Under the pieces are notes generated by a model. The model was not told where the DNA came from. It searched no databases and saw nothing but the letters and a program-made list of their open reading frames with translations. From positions 19,185,581 to 19,249,580 of the forward strand of contig OZ037766.1 of the NCBI GenBank assembly GCA_964035545.1: a DNA stretch of 64,000 nt. Reading direction: 5' to 3'. This document shows positions 10,500 to 32,892 of the stretch, piece after piece. How positions within the stretch are numbered: the first letter of the stretch is position 1; each line of letters begins with the position of its first letter. The DNA is from Bugula neritina. Lineage: Eukaryota > Bryozoa > Gymnolaemata > Cheilostomatida > Bugulidae. A program made the translations under genes and the position numbers.

Positions 10500-10520
10500 A
10501 ACACTCATTAGTATTCCGGC

Positions 10521-10735
10521 TGTGTTAAGCCACGCAGAACGAGACTGGCATATTCATATAGTGACTAGCAGTGATGTAAAACAGTAGTAAACAGTGATAC
10601 ACCATATATTTTCCTCATGTTATATTTGCTACAATAAAGATCCTAATAGATAGTACTCTTGTGAATTGTCGTTGACATAATACACTAGTTGGACTCACTA
10701 GAAAAACCCACGTAACTATTGTGCGTCGCACAACA
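10521..10735 (+). repeat. 5' LTR of E2, lineage B
   Basis: The right end, ...CGCACAACA at 10735, is fixed by the primer-binding site starting two bases on. The left end at TGTGTTAAGC (10521) is a guess from the TG rule. It contains AATAAA near 10634. It does not resemble the E1-family LTR. Confidence 0.55.
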
Positions 10736-10736
10736 G

Positions 10737-10754
10737 TGGTGGCAGTGGTGGGAT
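10737..10754 (+). promoter_or_regulatory. Primer-binding site of E2
   Basis: TGGTGGCAGTGGTGGGAT is complementary to the 3' end of tRNA-Leu(AAG) with a single C-to-T change that still permits a G-U pair. Confidence 0.75.
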
Positions 10755-10788
10755 GCATTCTAGTTGAGACAATGAAAAGACGAGAAAC

Positions 10789-11393
10789 ATGACAGAACAT
10801 ACAACACAACACCCGGAAGGTGAGCCAGCCAATTTCTTGCATATGGAAGAGGTGTATAGAGATAAACTGACCGCTCCCATTTTCACGGGTGTAGAGGATG
10901 TGGAGCAATTCATCGAAGAATTCCACGGAATAGTAGATGTCGCTCAGTGGCCGCCTCGAGTAGCCCTCGTCAAACTGCGAGAGGTATTGACGGAGCGAGC
11001 TAGACCGTTCGGACAGGGACGGAGCATAGCGGAGATATTCACTACACTGCAGAGCCATTTTGGCACCTCCGCTCTGGAAGCTAGAGCCTATCTACAAGTG
11101 CTACGCCAAGAGGAAGACACACCACTCCACGACCACATTACCCTAGTGAAGAGACTGGCACGGAGCGCGTACAGCGACCTGCCAAAAACACACCGACAAA
11201 ACTTTACCCTTATTGACTTTATGCAGTCTCTAAATGATGTGGGCCTCTACCATCAACTACAGGCGAAAGGATGACCACCCTGGAAAGTGCCTTGCAAGTC
11301 GGAGAAGACTATCTCCGGGCCAAACAGCTGTATATGTAGAAAACCGAAGGTACGCGAGTCACTGCGGAGGCTACCCAGCCACTCGGAAGCGAG
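10789..11393 (+). pseudogene. E2 gag (lineage B)
   Basis: The frame opens at ATG 10789 and is recognisably capsid-like (FTGVEDVEQFIEEFHGIVDV), but it is only distantly related to E1 gag. It closes at TGA 11272-11274 because one base of a GTG codon, present in E1, is missing. In the shifted frame the homology continues (YLRAKQLYM) to a TAG at 11332-11334, and then runs into the next frame. In lineage B gag and pol therefore seem to share one reading frame downstream of the lesion. Confidence 0.8.
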
Positions 11394-13795
11394 ATGGGCC
11401 GGCTGAGCACCAAGCTGAAACAGATGGCAAAGACCCTCACCAATGCCGAGCCCCCCAACCGAAGACCCAGGAGAGAGACCTCGAAGGTGGCTGCCCTGTG
11501 TGACAAAGGCAACAGGCCGGGACATCTCCGCTCGAGGTGCCCCCGATTCAAAGGAAGGCCCCGCGGGCCGGAAAAGGAGCAACCACGGGCCGGACGCCGC
11601 CCGGTTTCTAAGCGGACTCCGCAGGACACCCTCCGTGAGTGGCAGATACCACGACGGACCAGTCGACCCAATGGGCAACGGGAACCGTTCATATTACCAA
11701 TCACCAACCGCTGCAGCCAGCTACCAGAGACGGAGCTGGCTGGCGAGGTCCACCTGGACATCGGAGGGGAACCAAACACCTCTCCGCCTAAGAAGCGACA
11801 CAAACAAATCACCAAACGGAAACCACGCCATTTGACCGAGACTACGCATGCTGGGGAAGTAAGGGTGCAACCACATGGAGAGAGCTACTTCCTACCCGGG
11901 AAGGTAGCAGGCAAAGCTGTCGCGTTCTTGCTAGACTCCGGTTGCAACACAAATCTCCTCAGTAGACGAGTCTTCGATGCCCTCCTTCCCAAAGCGAGGA
12001 GGGAATTAGCTCCCTACACCGGGGAACCTGGCACCCTTGCAGGCGGGTCGCGTATCCCCTTCTACGGTGTTATGGAGCTGCCTGGCCGCGTTCGCGAGCA
12101 GGCCATCCAGAAAACATTTATCCTCAGCCAGCTGGAAGAAGATGCCATCCTGGGGACGCCGTTCTTAAAACGACACCAATGCCATATGGACTTCCATAAG
12201 TCCGCCGTGCTAATGGCCGGCAAGGAGCTTTTCTGTGTCGATAAGTTTGGCCGTCCCCTGGTCGGGGGCGTGCAGGTGGTACGTCACTTTACGGTACCAG
12301 GCCGCTCCCGGGCGACCATTCACTGCAGAGTGAATGACTGTCAACTCTCTGGACTAGGGTTCGTTGAAGGAACGCACACGAGAATCCAACTCGCCAGCAG
12401 CTTGAACCGGCTGACTGATCGAGGGGAAATCTTGGTGCAGTGCGTCAACCCCTTTTCAGAGTCGGTAACACTACCGTCCGGATCCCTACTAGGCCGTTTC
12501 CACATGGTCCAGGAAGGAGATATAGGGCTGTCGCTGGGCGAGGCGACGGAGGGTCCCCAAGAGCGCCCGTCTGTACGGCGGGGGACCGTCCCAGAACACG
12601 TCCAAGAACTGTACCAGTCGGCCTGCGAAGGCTGCGCGGGCAACAAGGAGCGCCAAGCTATGGCCCAGTTGCTACGCGAGTATGGGAACGTGTTTAGCAG
12701 CGGAGACCATGACGTAGGCCTGACTAGAGCCGTCCGTCATGAAATACCACTAGCTGCCGGGACTACCCCTATCCGTCAACCCACGAGAAGGCTGGGGCCA
12801 GAGAAAGAGAAGGAGGTCAGCCGACAAGTCCGGGATCTTCTGGACCGCGGCCTCATAGAGCCTGCACATAGTGTGTGGAGCTCGCCGGTCGTTTTGGTCT
12901 GGAAGAAAGACGGCAGTTGGCGGTTTTGTGTGGATTACCGCAAACTTAATAACGTAACCATACAGGACGCCTACCCTCTACCTCAGATTGACGAGTCTTT
13001 GGACGCCTTAGCCGGCAGCAAGTACTTCAGTACGTTAGACTTGCTGAGCGGCTACTGGCAAGTCCCCCTCAGCCCCGACGCCCAGGAGAAAGCGGCGTTC
13101 ATCACCAGAGACGGGCTGTGGAAGTGGAAGGTACTGCCCTTCGGGTTAATTTCCGCTCCCGCCACTTTCCAGCGGCTCATGGAACAAGTTCTCAGCGGAC
13201 TCCACTGGAAGACACTGCTAGTCTACCTCGATGATGTCATCGTAATCTCTCCAGACTTTCCGACCCATGTCAGCCGTCTGCGGGAGGTCTTCGAGCGACT
13301 CAGAGGTGCCGGTCTCAAGCTCAAACCTTCCAGAAGCGCTCTCTTGCAGCCGGAAGTGAAATACCTGAAGCACGTCGTCGGCCGTAATGGCGTGGCGACG
13401 GACCCCGACAAGGTACGGGCTGTGGCAGACTGGGTCACCCCCCAGGATTTGACCAGACTCCGGGCCTTCCTGGGGCTGGTAGGGTATTACCGGCAATACA
13501 TACCAGACTTTGCGGGGGTAGCGCAGCCGTTAAATCGGCTCACCGCAAAGGGGGTGACCTGGCAGTGGACTTCCGTCGAACAGAGAGCGTTCGACTGCCT
13601 CAAGGGCCGCCTACTAGAGGCTCCCATCCTAGCCTACCCAGACCCTGCCCTGGAGTATATCCTAGATACCAACGCCAGTGACCAAAACGTCGACGCTGTG
13701 CTGTCCCAGGTGCAGGCGGGCCGCGAAGTAGTCGTGGCCTATTACAGTAAGTCTCTCTCATCCACCGAATGAAATTACTGCACTACCCGAAAGGA
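11394..13795 (+). pseudogene. E2 nucleocapsid-protease-reverse transcriptase
   Basis: A 792-codon open frame runs to TGA 13770-13772, the codon after STE, where E1 reads CGG. The nucleocapsid knuckle has lost its first Cys (ALCDKGNRPGHLRSRC). Protease keeps LLDSGCNTNLLS, so its active triplet is normal, unlike E1. The RT blocks SPVVLVWKKDGSWRFCVDYR, FSTLDLLSGYWQVPL and LVYLDDVIVIS are intact. About 13470, in the RT thumb just before GLVGYYRQY, identity to E1 rises abruptly from roughly 85% to near identity by eye. This is the recombination junction. Confidence 0.88.
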
Positions 13796-14089
13796 ACTGC
13801 TGGCGGTTATCAAGTCGGTGAAGCACTTTAGACCTTATCTATACGGCAGGAAGTTCCGCTTGCGGACCGACCACGCCTCCTTGATTTGGTTGTGCAAGAG
13901 AGCAGAACCGTCCAGCCAAGTCGCCAGGTGGCTCGAGGTCCTGGCCGAGTTCTCTTACCGGATCGAACACCGGCCCGGTAAGAAGCACGGCAATGCTGAC
14001 GGACTGAGCCGGCGGCCGGACGAGGGGTGTAAACAGTGCCTCAACATCGAGAAGAGGGACGGGGGTCCCCCAAAATTTGAGTTGAGAGC
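13796..14089 (+). pseudogene. E2 RNase H
   Basis: After the TGA the frame continues with RPYLYGRKFRLRTDHASLIW and FSYRIEHRPGKKHGNADGLS, the C-terminal part of the RNase H domain and the connection to integrase. It is then interrupted by an insertion at 14090. Confidence 0.85.
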
Positions 14090-14354
14090 TGTTATAATGG
14101 TATGCTCGATGGTGTGTGACAGGGTGGTGTTGACTTGTAATGTTTTACATGTTGATTTATTTGGTACAACTACTATGAATATAAAATGATAATAACACTT
14201 TGGAATCTAGCAACTAACTGTTTAGCAATAACTACACAAGCATTATATATAGATGCTGACTATGACAATAACAAGGAAATGCATGATTCACATAGAAGTC
14301 ATATATCTACTAATTATAGCAAATAAGATGTGAAATCTATGTGACATTATAACA
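14090..14354 (+). mobile_element. 265-bp solo-LTR-like insertion (copia type) inside E2
   Basis: The insertion starts TGTTATAATG and ends CATTATAACA, a perfect 10-bp inversion, and is flanked by the direct repeat AGAGC (14085-14089 and 14355-14359). E1 has the empty site (GAGAGCACTGGACC). TG...CA ends, a 5-bp duplication, 265 bp and lack of any ORF fit a solo LTR of a copia element. A MITE of a superfamily with 5-bp duplications is the alternative. Orientation is unknown. Confidence 0.75.
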
Positions 14355-14359
14355 AGAGC

Positions 14360-14831
14360 ACTAGACCACCCTGGAAAGGAGTATGACTGGGACCAGGGTC
14401 AACTCCTACAGAAGGCCGATACGCCTCCGGAGACTATCCAGAGTCTCCGCGCCAATCCTGTCTTGACTGATAACATCAGAGAGCTACGAAGACTCCAAGC
14501 AGACCTCCCAGGGGTAGTAGCCGACGTGTATCGGGCCAAGAAGGAGGGGCGACGACCCAGCGAAGAACAACTGCGGCAGGGATGCGCCGAGTTACGGCTG
14601 TACTGCCAACGTTGGAACTCCCTGCGGATCGGGCCAGATGGTCTGCTGACCATAACAGTGGCCACCTACAACAACCAGTACGGGAGAGAGAGGGTGATCT
14701 GCCCAGCCGCCATTTGCCGAGAGTTAGTATGGGACACCCACAAACAGGCTCACGCCGGGGTCAAAAGGGTGCTTTCCAAATTACAGCTCCGGTGGTACTG
14801 GCCCGGCATGTGGCATGACGTACAGCTCTGA
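14360..14831 (+). pseudogene. E2 integrase zinc-binding region
   Basis: The frame encodes the linker and the His/Cys region (DTHKQAHAGVKRVLSKLQL, RWYWPGMWHDVQL) and stops at TGA 14829-14831 just before VKQCKICQASKHG, which supplies the cysteine pair. It is nearly identical to E1. Confidence 0.82.
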
Positions 14832-15363
14832 GTCAAACAGTGCAAAATCTGCCAGGCCAGCAAGCATGGCCATCTCTCTGGAGAAGCGGGACAGCGTAGG
14901 CTATATGCTGGAAGGCCATGGCAAGTGGTAGCCGTTGACCTGGTCAGACCCATGCCTTTCACCCCCAGAGGAAACAGTTGGATACTAGTATTAACCGACC
15001 ACTTTACCCGGTGGGCAGACGCTCTGGCTATTCCAGATGCGTCCGCCCCGCGACAGTGGCCAGGGTGCTAGACCAAAATGTATTCTGCTACCTCGGACTA
15101 TCCGAGCAGATACATTCCGACCAGGGGACTCAATTCCAGTCTCAACTGTTGAGCAACCTCTGCCGCCTCTGGGGAGTAAACCAAAGCAGAACCACTCCAT
15201 ACCATCCTCAGGGCAACGGGGTGGTAGAACGCAACAACCGCATGTTGGGCAACGCACTTCGCAGTCTTCTCCTCGGCCGGGGTGAGGAGGAATGGGATAC
15301 GGTACTACCGCAAGTCATGCGAGCCTACCGTAGTACACCACATACCAGTACGGGGAAACCCCT
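14832..15363 (+). pseudogene. E2 integrase catalytic core
   Basis: All three catalytic residues are present: the first Asp in VVAVDLVRPMPF, the second in IHSDQGTQFQS and Glu in VVERNNRML. A one-base difference near 15050 (in GCCCCGCGACAG) shifts the frame in the middle. At about 15354-15361 the run GGGGAAACCCC has lost one A relative to the coding frame, so the following conserved block (MLGRETRVPDHFTYH) is out of frame exactly as in E1. Confidence 0.83.
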
Positions 15364-16424
15364 AACCTCCCGATGCTTGGTCGAGAGACACGAGTGCCCG
15401 ACCACTTCACATACCACATCCCAGAGCAAGACTATACCATCCACGAGTATGCCAGTAAATTGATAGAGGACCTAAGGGCCGCACACGAAATACTGTGAGC
15501 AAAGCAGTGGCAGGTACGGCAGGAGGACTCTCAGGAACCACCCTTCTATCAAACTGGGAACTGGGTGTGGATGATCAACTACCGTAGGCGTCGAGGACAA
15601 GCGGCTAAGCTCCAGCCTAAGTTCGTGGGACCCTACGTGGTAGTTGAGGCGATGCCCAATCATACGTACAAGTTGGAGCGCTCTGGACAGGTCTCTGTCC
15701 AGAATGAAGCCCGCTTGAAACCGTATTAGGCTAGCCCAGGAGCAGCAGGAGAAGCCCCCCGTTGTTGGAGCCCAGGAGGCAGACAGTAACGCGCAAGCGG
15801 CAACGGCATGGACCAGAATATGAAGTGGTTGTGCCGCGGGAAGAGGACTTGGTGAGGCAGGAAAGGCCACTCTCATCAACAGAAGTGCGCCCACCGCCCC
15901 CAATACCAAGTCTACCCCCACCACTTCCGGATCCGCGTTTGGAAATGCAAACCCCTCCCCCCGTGGGAGGGGCTCCGTCCGGAGGCAATGGTGGAGAAGG
16001 AAATACCATCACCAACGACGGGCCAGAAACACCACAGGTGGAGCAAAATAGCCCACCAGTGAATACACCGCCCCGACCAACAACTACACCACCCTCTCCA
16101 GCTAGTACGTCACCTCCCTTGGAACGGGGACAGCGTACTAGACAACCCCCAGCATACCTGAACGACTTCGTATGTGACCGCGTTGGAAACGGCAGTTACG
16201 AAAGTCTAGCTGGGCACCGTACGGAAAGACTGGCAGCAAAACGTGGGAGTTGTGAACACCTTGGGAATATTAACTTTTGCGAAGGCGGAGTAGTAAGCAA
16301 AACTACTACACCCGAGGCAAATAGTTCCAGCTGTGTGCAGCAACCATGCTGCCCAGCCTTTTCATACGCTGACGTTGTCAAGGGCAGACGTATCCAAACT
16401 CAATCCACTGACATCCAAGCTTGA
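15364..16424 (+). pseudogene. E2 integrase C-terminus and proline-rich tail
   Basis: The GPY/F module (KFVGPYVVVEAM) is at about 15620-15655 and ends at TAG 15727-15729. A 220-codon frame from 15762 follows. It is proline-rich (RPPPPIPSLPPPLPDP) and ends with RTRQPPAYLNDFVCDRVGNG and SYADVVKGRRIQTQ. This part includes the stretch deleted from E1. Between it and ORF3 the text CCCAG-GTAAGC near 16453-16463 matches a 5' splice site. Confidence 0.75.
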
Positions 16425-16489
16425 ACGCTGAGTATGATTACAAATACCGGGTTCCCAGGTAAGCTTGCTTTGACCTAACATTCCTACTC

Positions 16490-17578
16490 ATGGAATCAGG
16501 TCTAACATTAGTTAGTTCTGATTTAATTGCCCTGATTGAATCAGAACTACTGGGGACTGAGTCTTACGTGAAAGGTGATGAGAACATAACAATGGCGGAC
16601 GATCTACTAGATCTGGAGCTTGACACTATGTCTCTCAGTCAGTCTACACGCCACGACACAGCCTCTCGAGTGCCGTCTAAAAAGATGTATGACTCTCAGA
16701 CTAGGAACAGTCGGTTGTCATCAGAATTATGGTGTAAAGATCACACTCGATCTAACAATAATTCTGCTCTTTTAGATACCACTCCTTCTCCTCTCCCCGG
16801 TGACATGCCGCCATTGGAAATGGCTTGGAATGAGGAACCTACCCCCGTCACACTGCCAGAAGTACTTCTAACCCAGTCATGCTGGGTTACCCCAGACAAG
16901 GAAGCACCTATTCGAGAATATAAAGGCGATGACCAATGCACCACCTGTCGCTTGTGCCAACTCCATTTCACCACCCCTCGCAGACTCAGGGCCCACGTCC
17001 CCCAACATTATGTCACCACCTTTTGTCCCTGTGGTGAATATAGTTACCACAGGGACTACATCCTCCGTCACCAGCGGACCATGGGATGTCATGTTGGACA
17101 TCTCTACGAAGTCGACAAACCCTCTTTCTCGCACTTCCTTGATCTCATCCGGCCATTCATATCAGACCCGACTCGCTACGAACGGCTGCGCCAGGAGTTC
17201 CCCGCACCCTGTGCCATCACACAAGGACCCTGCTTCAAACCCCCGGGGTTCAAGAAACCACCCATGCCCCGCTCATCACCCACCACCCACACAGTGCCAC
17301 GTCCCGATTCTATACCCAGAGTCGTGCTTCGACGCATCGAAGTGCCCCAACGATGGCGTCCCTCCCCTTCCGTTTCTCCAAGACCCTCCCATAAACGACG
17401 TTGGCTATCTTCGTCTCCCACTCGACACTCTGCCCTCGCCCGGAACCTAAGAGAAGCAGAAGAATGGATACGGGAACTAGAGAAAGAAGTGCAAAGGTTG
17501 GCGCCGAGGACATCTGCCGCCGCCTCCGAACTCCGGGCTCTCTCAGACTCTGTAGCCCAAATGAAAGGAAATGCCTGA
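16490..17578 (+). CDS. Extra ORF (ORF3) of E2: zinc-finger, proline-rich, coiled-coil protein
   Basis: This 362-codon ORF is intact although gag-pol of E2 has several lesions. Domains match the E1 copy: acidic N-terminus, a C2H2 finger (CRLCQLHFTTPRRL then H-x3-H), a variant C-x-C-x12-H-x5-C finger, an Arg/Pro-rich middle and a C-terminal coiled-coil-like helix that continues to LSDSVAQMKGNA, which E1 lacks. No signal peptide or membrane segment is visible. I do not recognise the family. Location after pol suggests expression from a subgenomic or spliced RNA, but this is not shown by the sequence. Confidence 0.82.
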   Translation: MESGLTLVSSDLIALIESELLGTESYVKGDENITMADDLLDLELDTMSLSQSTRHDTASRVPSKKMYDSQTRNSRLSSELWCKDHTRSNNNSALLDTTPSPLPGDMPPLEMAWNEEPTPVTLPEVLLTQSCWVTPDKEAPIREYKGDDQCTTCRLCQLHFTTPRRLRAHVPQHYVTTFCPCGEYSYHRDYILRHQRTMGCHVGHLYEVDKPSFSHFLDLIRPFISDPTRYERLRQEFPAPCAITQGPCFKPPGFKKPPMPRSSPTTHTVPRPDSIPRVVLRRIEVPQRWRPSPSVSPRPSHKRRWLSSSPTRHSALARNLREAEEWIRELEKEVQRLAPRTSAAASELRALSDSVAQMKGNA

Positions 17579-17938
17579 GACGGAGTCCCCAAACCTCCTT
17601 CCCTACTTGTCTTACCCCCTTTCCCAATTATACCGCAGGTGGTGCCCCATCTACAGCCTCTATATCATGCCCGGTGCCATCAACAAATCTTCCAGTATGA
17701 CAATCTGGTAGCAATCTACAAGTGTACGTTTTCTAGTCATGTGGGCCGTCGGCCTTTAAGTGCCTCTCCCTTCAGTGTCATAGTATTGTGTTTATACTGT
17801 TATATTTTTACTGTATATATTTGTATTTTTCTTTTATGTACCGCACGCTCTCTCTCTGTTTTATATTTTTTTGTATTTTTATTAGTATTAATTGTATCTG
17901 TGTTATCAGAAAGGTGGGCTTCCTGCTGGGGTGGGCGG
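17579..17938 (+). other. E2 3' untranslated region and polypurine tract
   Basis: No gene is seen between ORF3 and the 3' LTR. The end, GGGGTGGGCGG at 17928-17938, serves as polypurine tract. The same untranslated segment is found in E1 (2581-2958). Confidence 0.7.
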
Positions 17939-18211
17939 TGTAGTGAGTATGTAATACGCGCGTCCTCAAGTCCCCTAGCCAATAAGAAGTGCGTCATGTG
18001 ATAACCCCCAGCGATGTATAAAGTAGTAGAGAGAGCGTACTAGAATAATAAAGATGTAGTGTTTTAATCCGTGTGCTTTTTTATATCTTTTATTATATAT
18101 AGTTATAAATAAATCTCTTCTAATCTTCTCACAAGCCCTATATTGATGTAGATACGCAAACCATAATTACAAGCTAGGAACTCACGCACAGTAATTGCAA
18201 GAATTACTACA
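17939..18211 (+). repeat. 3' LTR of E2, lineage A
   Basis: The LTR begins TGTAGTGAGT and ends GAATTACTACA. It carries TATAAAG (about 18017) and AATAAAG (about 18045). By eye it is about 88% identical to the E1 LTRs and unrelated to the 5' LTR of E2. Confidence 0.9.
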
Positions 18212-19862
18212 ATATTCCCTTCCTCCATCGGTCCACAGCGTTTTCATAGTTTGGCCAGTTTGGTTGGTTACTAAAGCATGAAAATCCTTAAAAGCATTAA
18301 ACACATCAGATTTCTCATTAACAAAATATACATAAGAAAACCTACTGTAATCATCGATAAAGCTCACAAAATATTTACTGCCACTGATAGATGCATTTTG
18401 CATAGGGTCACATACATCACTGTGAATTAGGCCTAATGGTATAGTAAGTGTGATAGCATCTTTAGTTTTAAAAATTTTTCAAGCTATTTTTTCTTTTATA
18501 CAAGAATCACACAATCCTACACTCACATTGGATAAGTCAGTGCCAGTGACTAGCTTCTCATTGACCATCCTTTTGATTGTGCTGTGATTGATGTGCGCAA
18601 GTCTCTTGTGCCAGATTGTGCTACATGATGCTAGATTTGCTTTGTGATCTGATGTAGTTAGATCTAGGAAGTAGAGTTTATTAACAAAATATGTTCCCAT
18701 AGCCTGCACTTGGTTTTGCTTGTTTTTCACCCAACACCTCCAGTGGCCAAACTGTACAATCATACCTTTACTTGCTGCAGATTGTACTGAAAACAAGTTT
18801 TGTATAAGTCAGGTACATGAAGCACATCATATAGTGTAGCTTTTCTTTGTACATGTCGACTGGCTCTGATATCTTGAGAGTACCAGAGCCAATGACATCA
18901 ACTACTCAACCATCAGCTATTGTGACTTTTTTTGGTTGGTTGAACTTAGTATATGTGACAAAGGTATCAGCAAGTGGAGTCATGTGATGAGTTGCCCCAC
19001 TGTCTATCAGCCATTCATGATTGTTTATGTCATACAGAGCTTCTTCCACTTCAAAAGCACACTCTTCAGCTTGTGTTTCTGACTGAGACATTCCCTGTCT
19101 AGATTCACCTGCAAACCTGGCTCCATGTTGCTGCCAACTACCACGATTTCTGCTATTGTTAGTTGCATTGAATTTACCTTTAAATCCTGTGAGGCAATGT
19201 CTAGCCAGATGCTATGGCGAATCACAATTATAACATCTTCTTTCAAGGTGTTGCACATTTTTATTTGGCTTATGCCTATGATGACTATCAGCATGCAGAG
19301 CAGCATCAGTGTTTTCTAATGCTTTCCCACTGCAGTTTATACTTGCACTATTCAGAGCTTGTTGCACCTTCTTCTTTTGCTCTTCATTAAGCAATGCATT
19401 CTGAACAAATTCTAATGTTAGTGTATCTTGCATCTGAGCTTCTAGTGCAGTTACCACGGTTTGATATTCACTTGGCATTCTGCCTAGAAAAGTAACCACT
19501 TGATCCTCTTTACTTACTGGAGCTTTGATTGCTGTTAGTTTGTTAACAATGTCTTTCATATATTTGAGGTGGTTTTCTACAGAATCACTACTTTTCATAA
19601 CAGCTCTGAAATACTGCTTTTTTAAGTATATTATTCTGTTAGCCAAAGTGCCTCGGTCAAAATGTGATTGTAATTTTTCCCATGCTTGATAGGCAGTCTC
19701 ACATTCCGTTATTAGGTAAATGAAATCATCACTTACGCTAAGGACAACTTGGCTGAGAGCTTTCTGAGCATTCAGTTTGAATGCTTTTTTAGCTGTTTCG
19801 CCTGTAGTAGACTCCTGCATACTGCCATCGAAATTTCCAAATAGCTCCTTAGCACAATGGGC
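18212..19862 (-). pseudogene. Ty1/copia gag-protease-integrase, interrupted
   Basis: Read on the minus strand from about 19860: a copia-type gag (AYQAWEKLQSHFDRGTLANR), a partial CCHC knuckle (RRCYNCDSP, followed by a stop), the protease (WLIDSGATHHM), the pre-integrase block (IWHKRLAHINHSTIKRM) and the integrase core with its first two acidic sites in FVSFIDDYSRFSYVYF and LWTDGGREY. Sequence is cut at 18212 by the end of E2, before the third acidic residue of integrase. Several frame changes and stops (near 18490, 18800 and 19215) show that it is dead. The RT fragment at 10203-10499 is the likely continuation. Confidence 0.88.
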
Positions 19863-20651
19863 CGATAATAGACAACAGATGCAGCATTTAGACTAGAAAT
19901 TATTGAACTAATAACTTGAAAAACAGACAAATGAGAGTAAAAAACTCAAAAATCCCATTGTGCCCCCCCTTCTCACCTCCACAATTTAACTATTTGTAAA
20001 GTTTTCCTTCATATTTGTTGATCTTTTTTACGGTGTTCGCATCTGATGATTAAATGCCAAACTGCTTGCACAGTCTTTAATAAGCTATTTTTTATAAGCT
20101 TTTAAAACAAAACTAATTGGTAATACACGCATAGCTTTAGTTTTATTCAAATATTATGAATTGAAATTGAAATCTTTTAAAAATATTTGGCATTTTTAAA
20201 AGTTGTTGATTTCCAGCTGGAGCTATTTATTATTTATGAATTCCTATTTTAAGCAGAAATATAGAAACTTGCCTGCACTCCTTTTACGTAGCTAATTGTG
20301 CCAGGTTTTGAACAAATAATTTAATATTTTATAATTTATTATCTTACGGTATTAAAGATTAATAGGTATATATTATCACAAGTGAAACCAATAGGTATCT
20401 CAAGAAACATAATATCAGCTAGTTTTGAAAGTTAATTATGGCAGAAACTAAATATTTTTACAATTTATAAAAACAAGAGCTTTTACAATTTAAATATATT
20501 TTATCACTAAATATAATTGCAACCATTTGACCTCCAAGACAAAATATTCTATTTTGATGTGATACTTGAAACACGTTATTTCTTTGGTTGAGTTTGCTAA
20601 AAAATTATTTACACTATTTACAAATTTATGAAATGAAACAAGAGCTAATAC
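19863..20651. other. AT-rich DNA between copia and the receptor gene
   Basis: No gene is seen. The copia 5' LTR should lie in the first part, but I cannot fix its ends; a C-run at 19965-19971 sits in the phrase CCCATTGTGCCCCCCC. Confidence 0.45.
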
Positions 20652-20657
20652 TTTATT
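20652..20657 (-). terminator. Putative polyadenylation signal of the receptor gene
   Basis: AATAAA on the minus strand lies about 105 bp after the receptor stop codon. In AT-rich DNA such a match can be chance. Confidence 0.45.
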
Positions 20658-20761
20658 AGCTTGTAAAGCAGAGATATGTCAATTAATTTTGCAGCTGCCA
20701 ATATATTAGACAATTAGTAAAGGGTAGAAAACTCTGTGGTTTTCTAAATGGGACATTTTTT

Positions 20762-32892
<12,131 letters not shown>

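Larger units (their letters stand above)
10521..18211 (+). mobile_element. Recombinant Ty3/gypsy element E2 inserted in a copia element
   Basis: E2 reads on the plus strand: LTR, Leu-tRNA primer site, gag, protease, RT, RNase H, integrase, proline-rich tail, ORF3, polypurine tract, LTR. The 5' LTR (10521-10735) shows no similarity to the 3' LTR (17939-18211), which belongs to the E1 family. Sequence up to about 13470 is clearly diverged from E1; after that it is almost identical. No target duplication is seen (CGGC before, ATAT after). Because reverse transcription makes both LTRs of a new copy identical, the mosaic must have formed after integration. Nonsense changes (11332-11334, 13769-13771, 14829-14831) and a frameshift (about 11272) make it inactive. 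Confidence 0.88.

Noticed and set aside
14090-14354. An intron in the pol gene of E2
   Set aside because: No GT...AG borders; inverted ends and a 5-bp duplication show an insertion.
13000-18211. E2 as a chimera made by template switching during reverse transcription
   Set aside because: A new copy made by reverse transcription would have two identical LTRs and a target duplication; E2 has neither.
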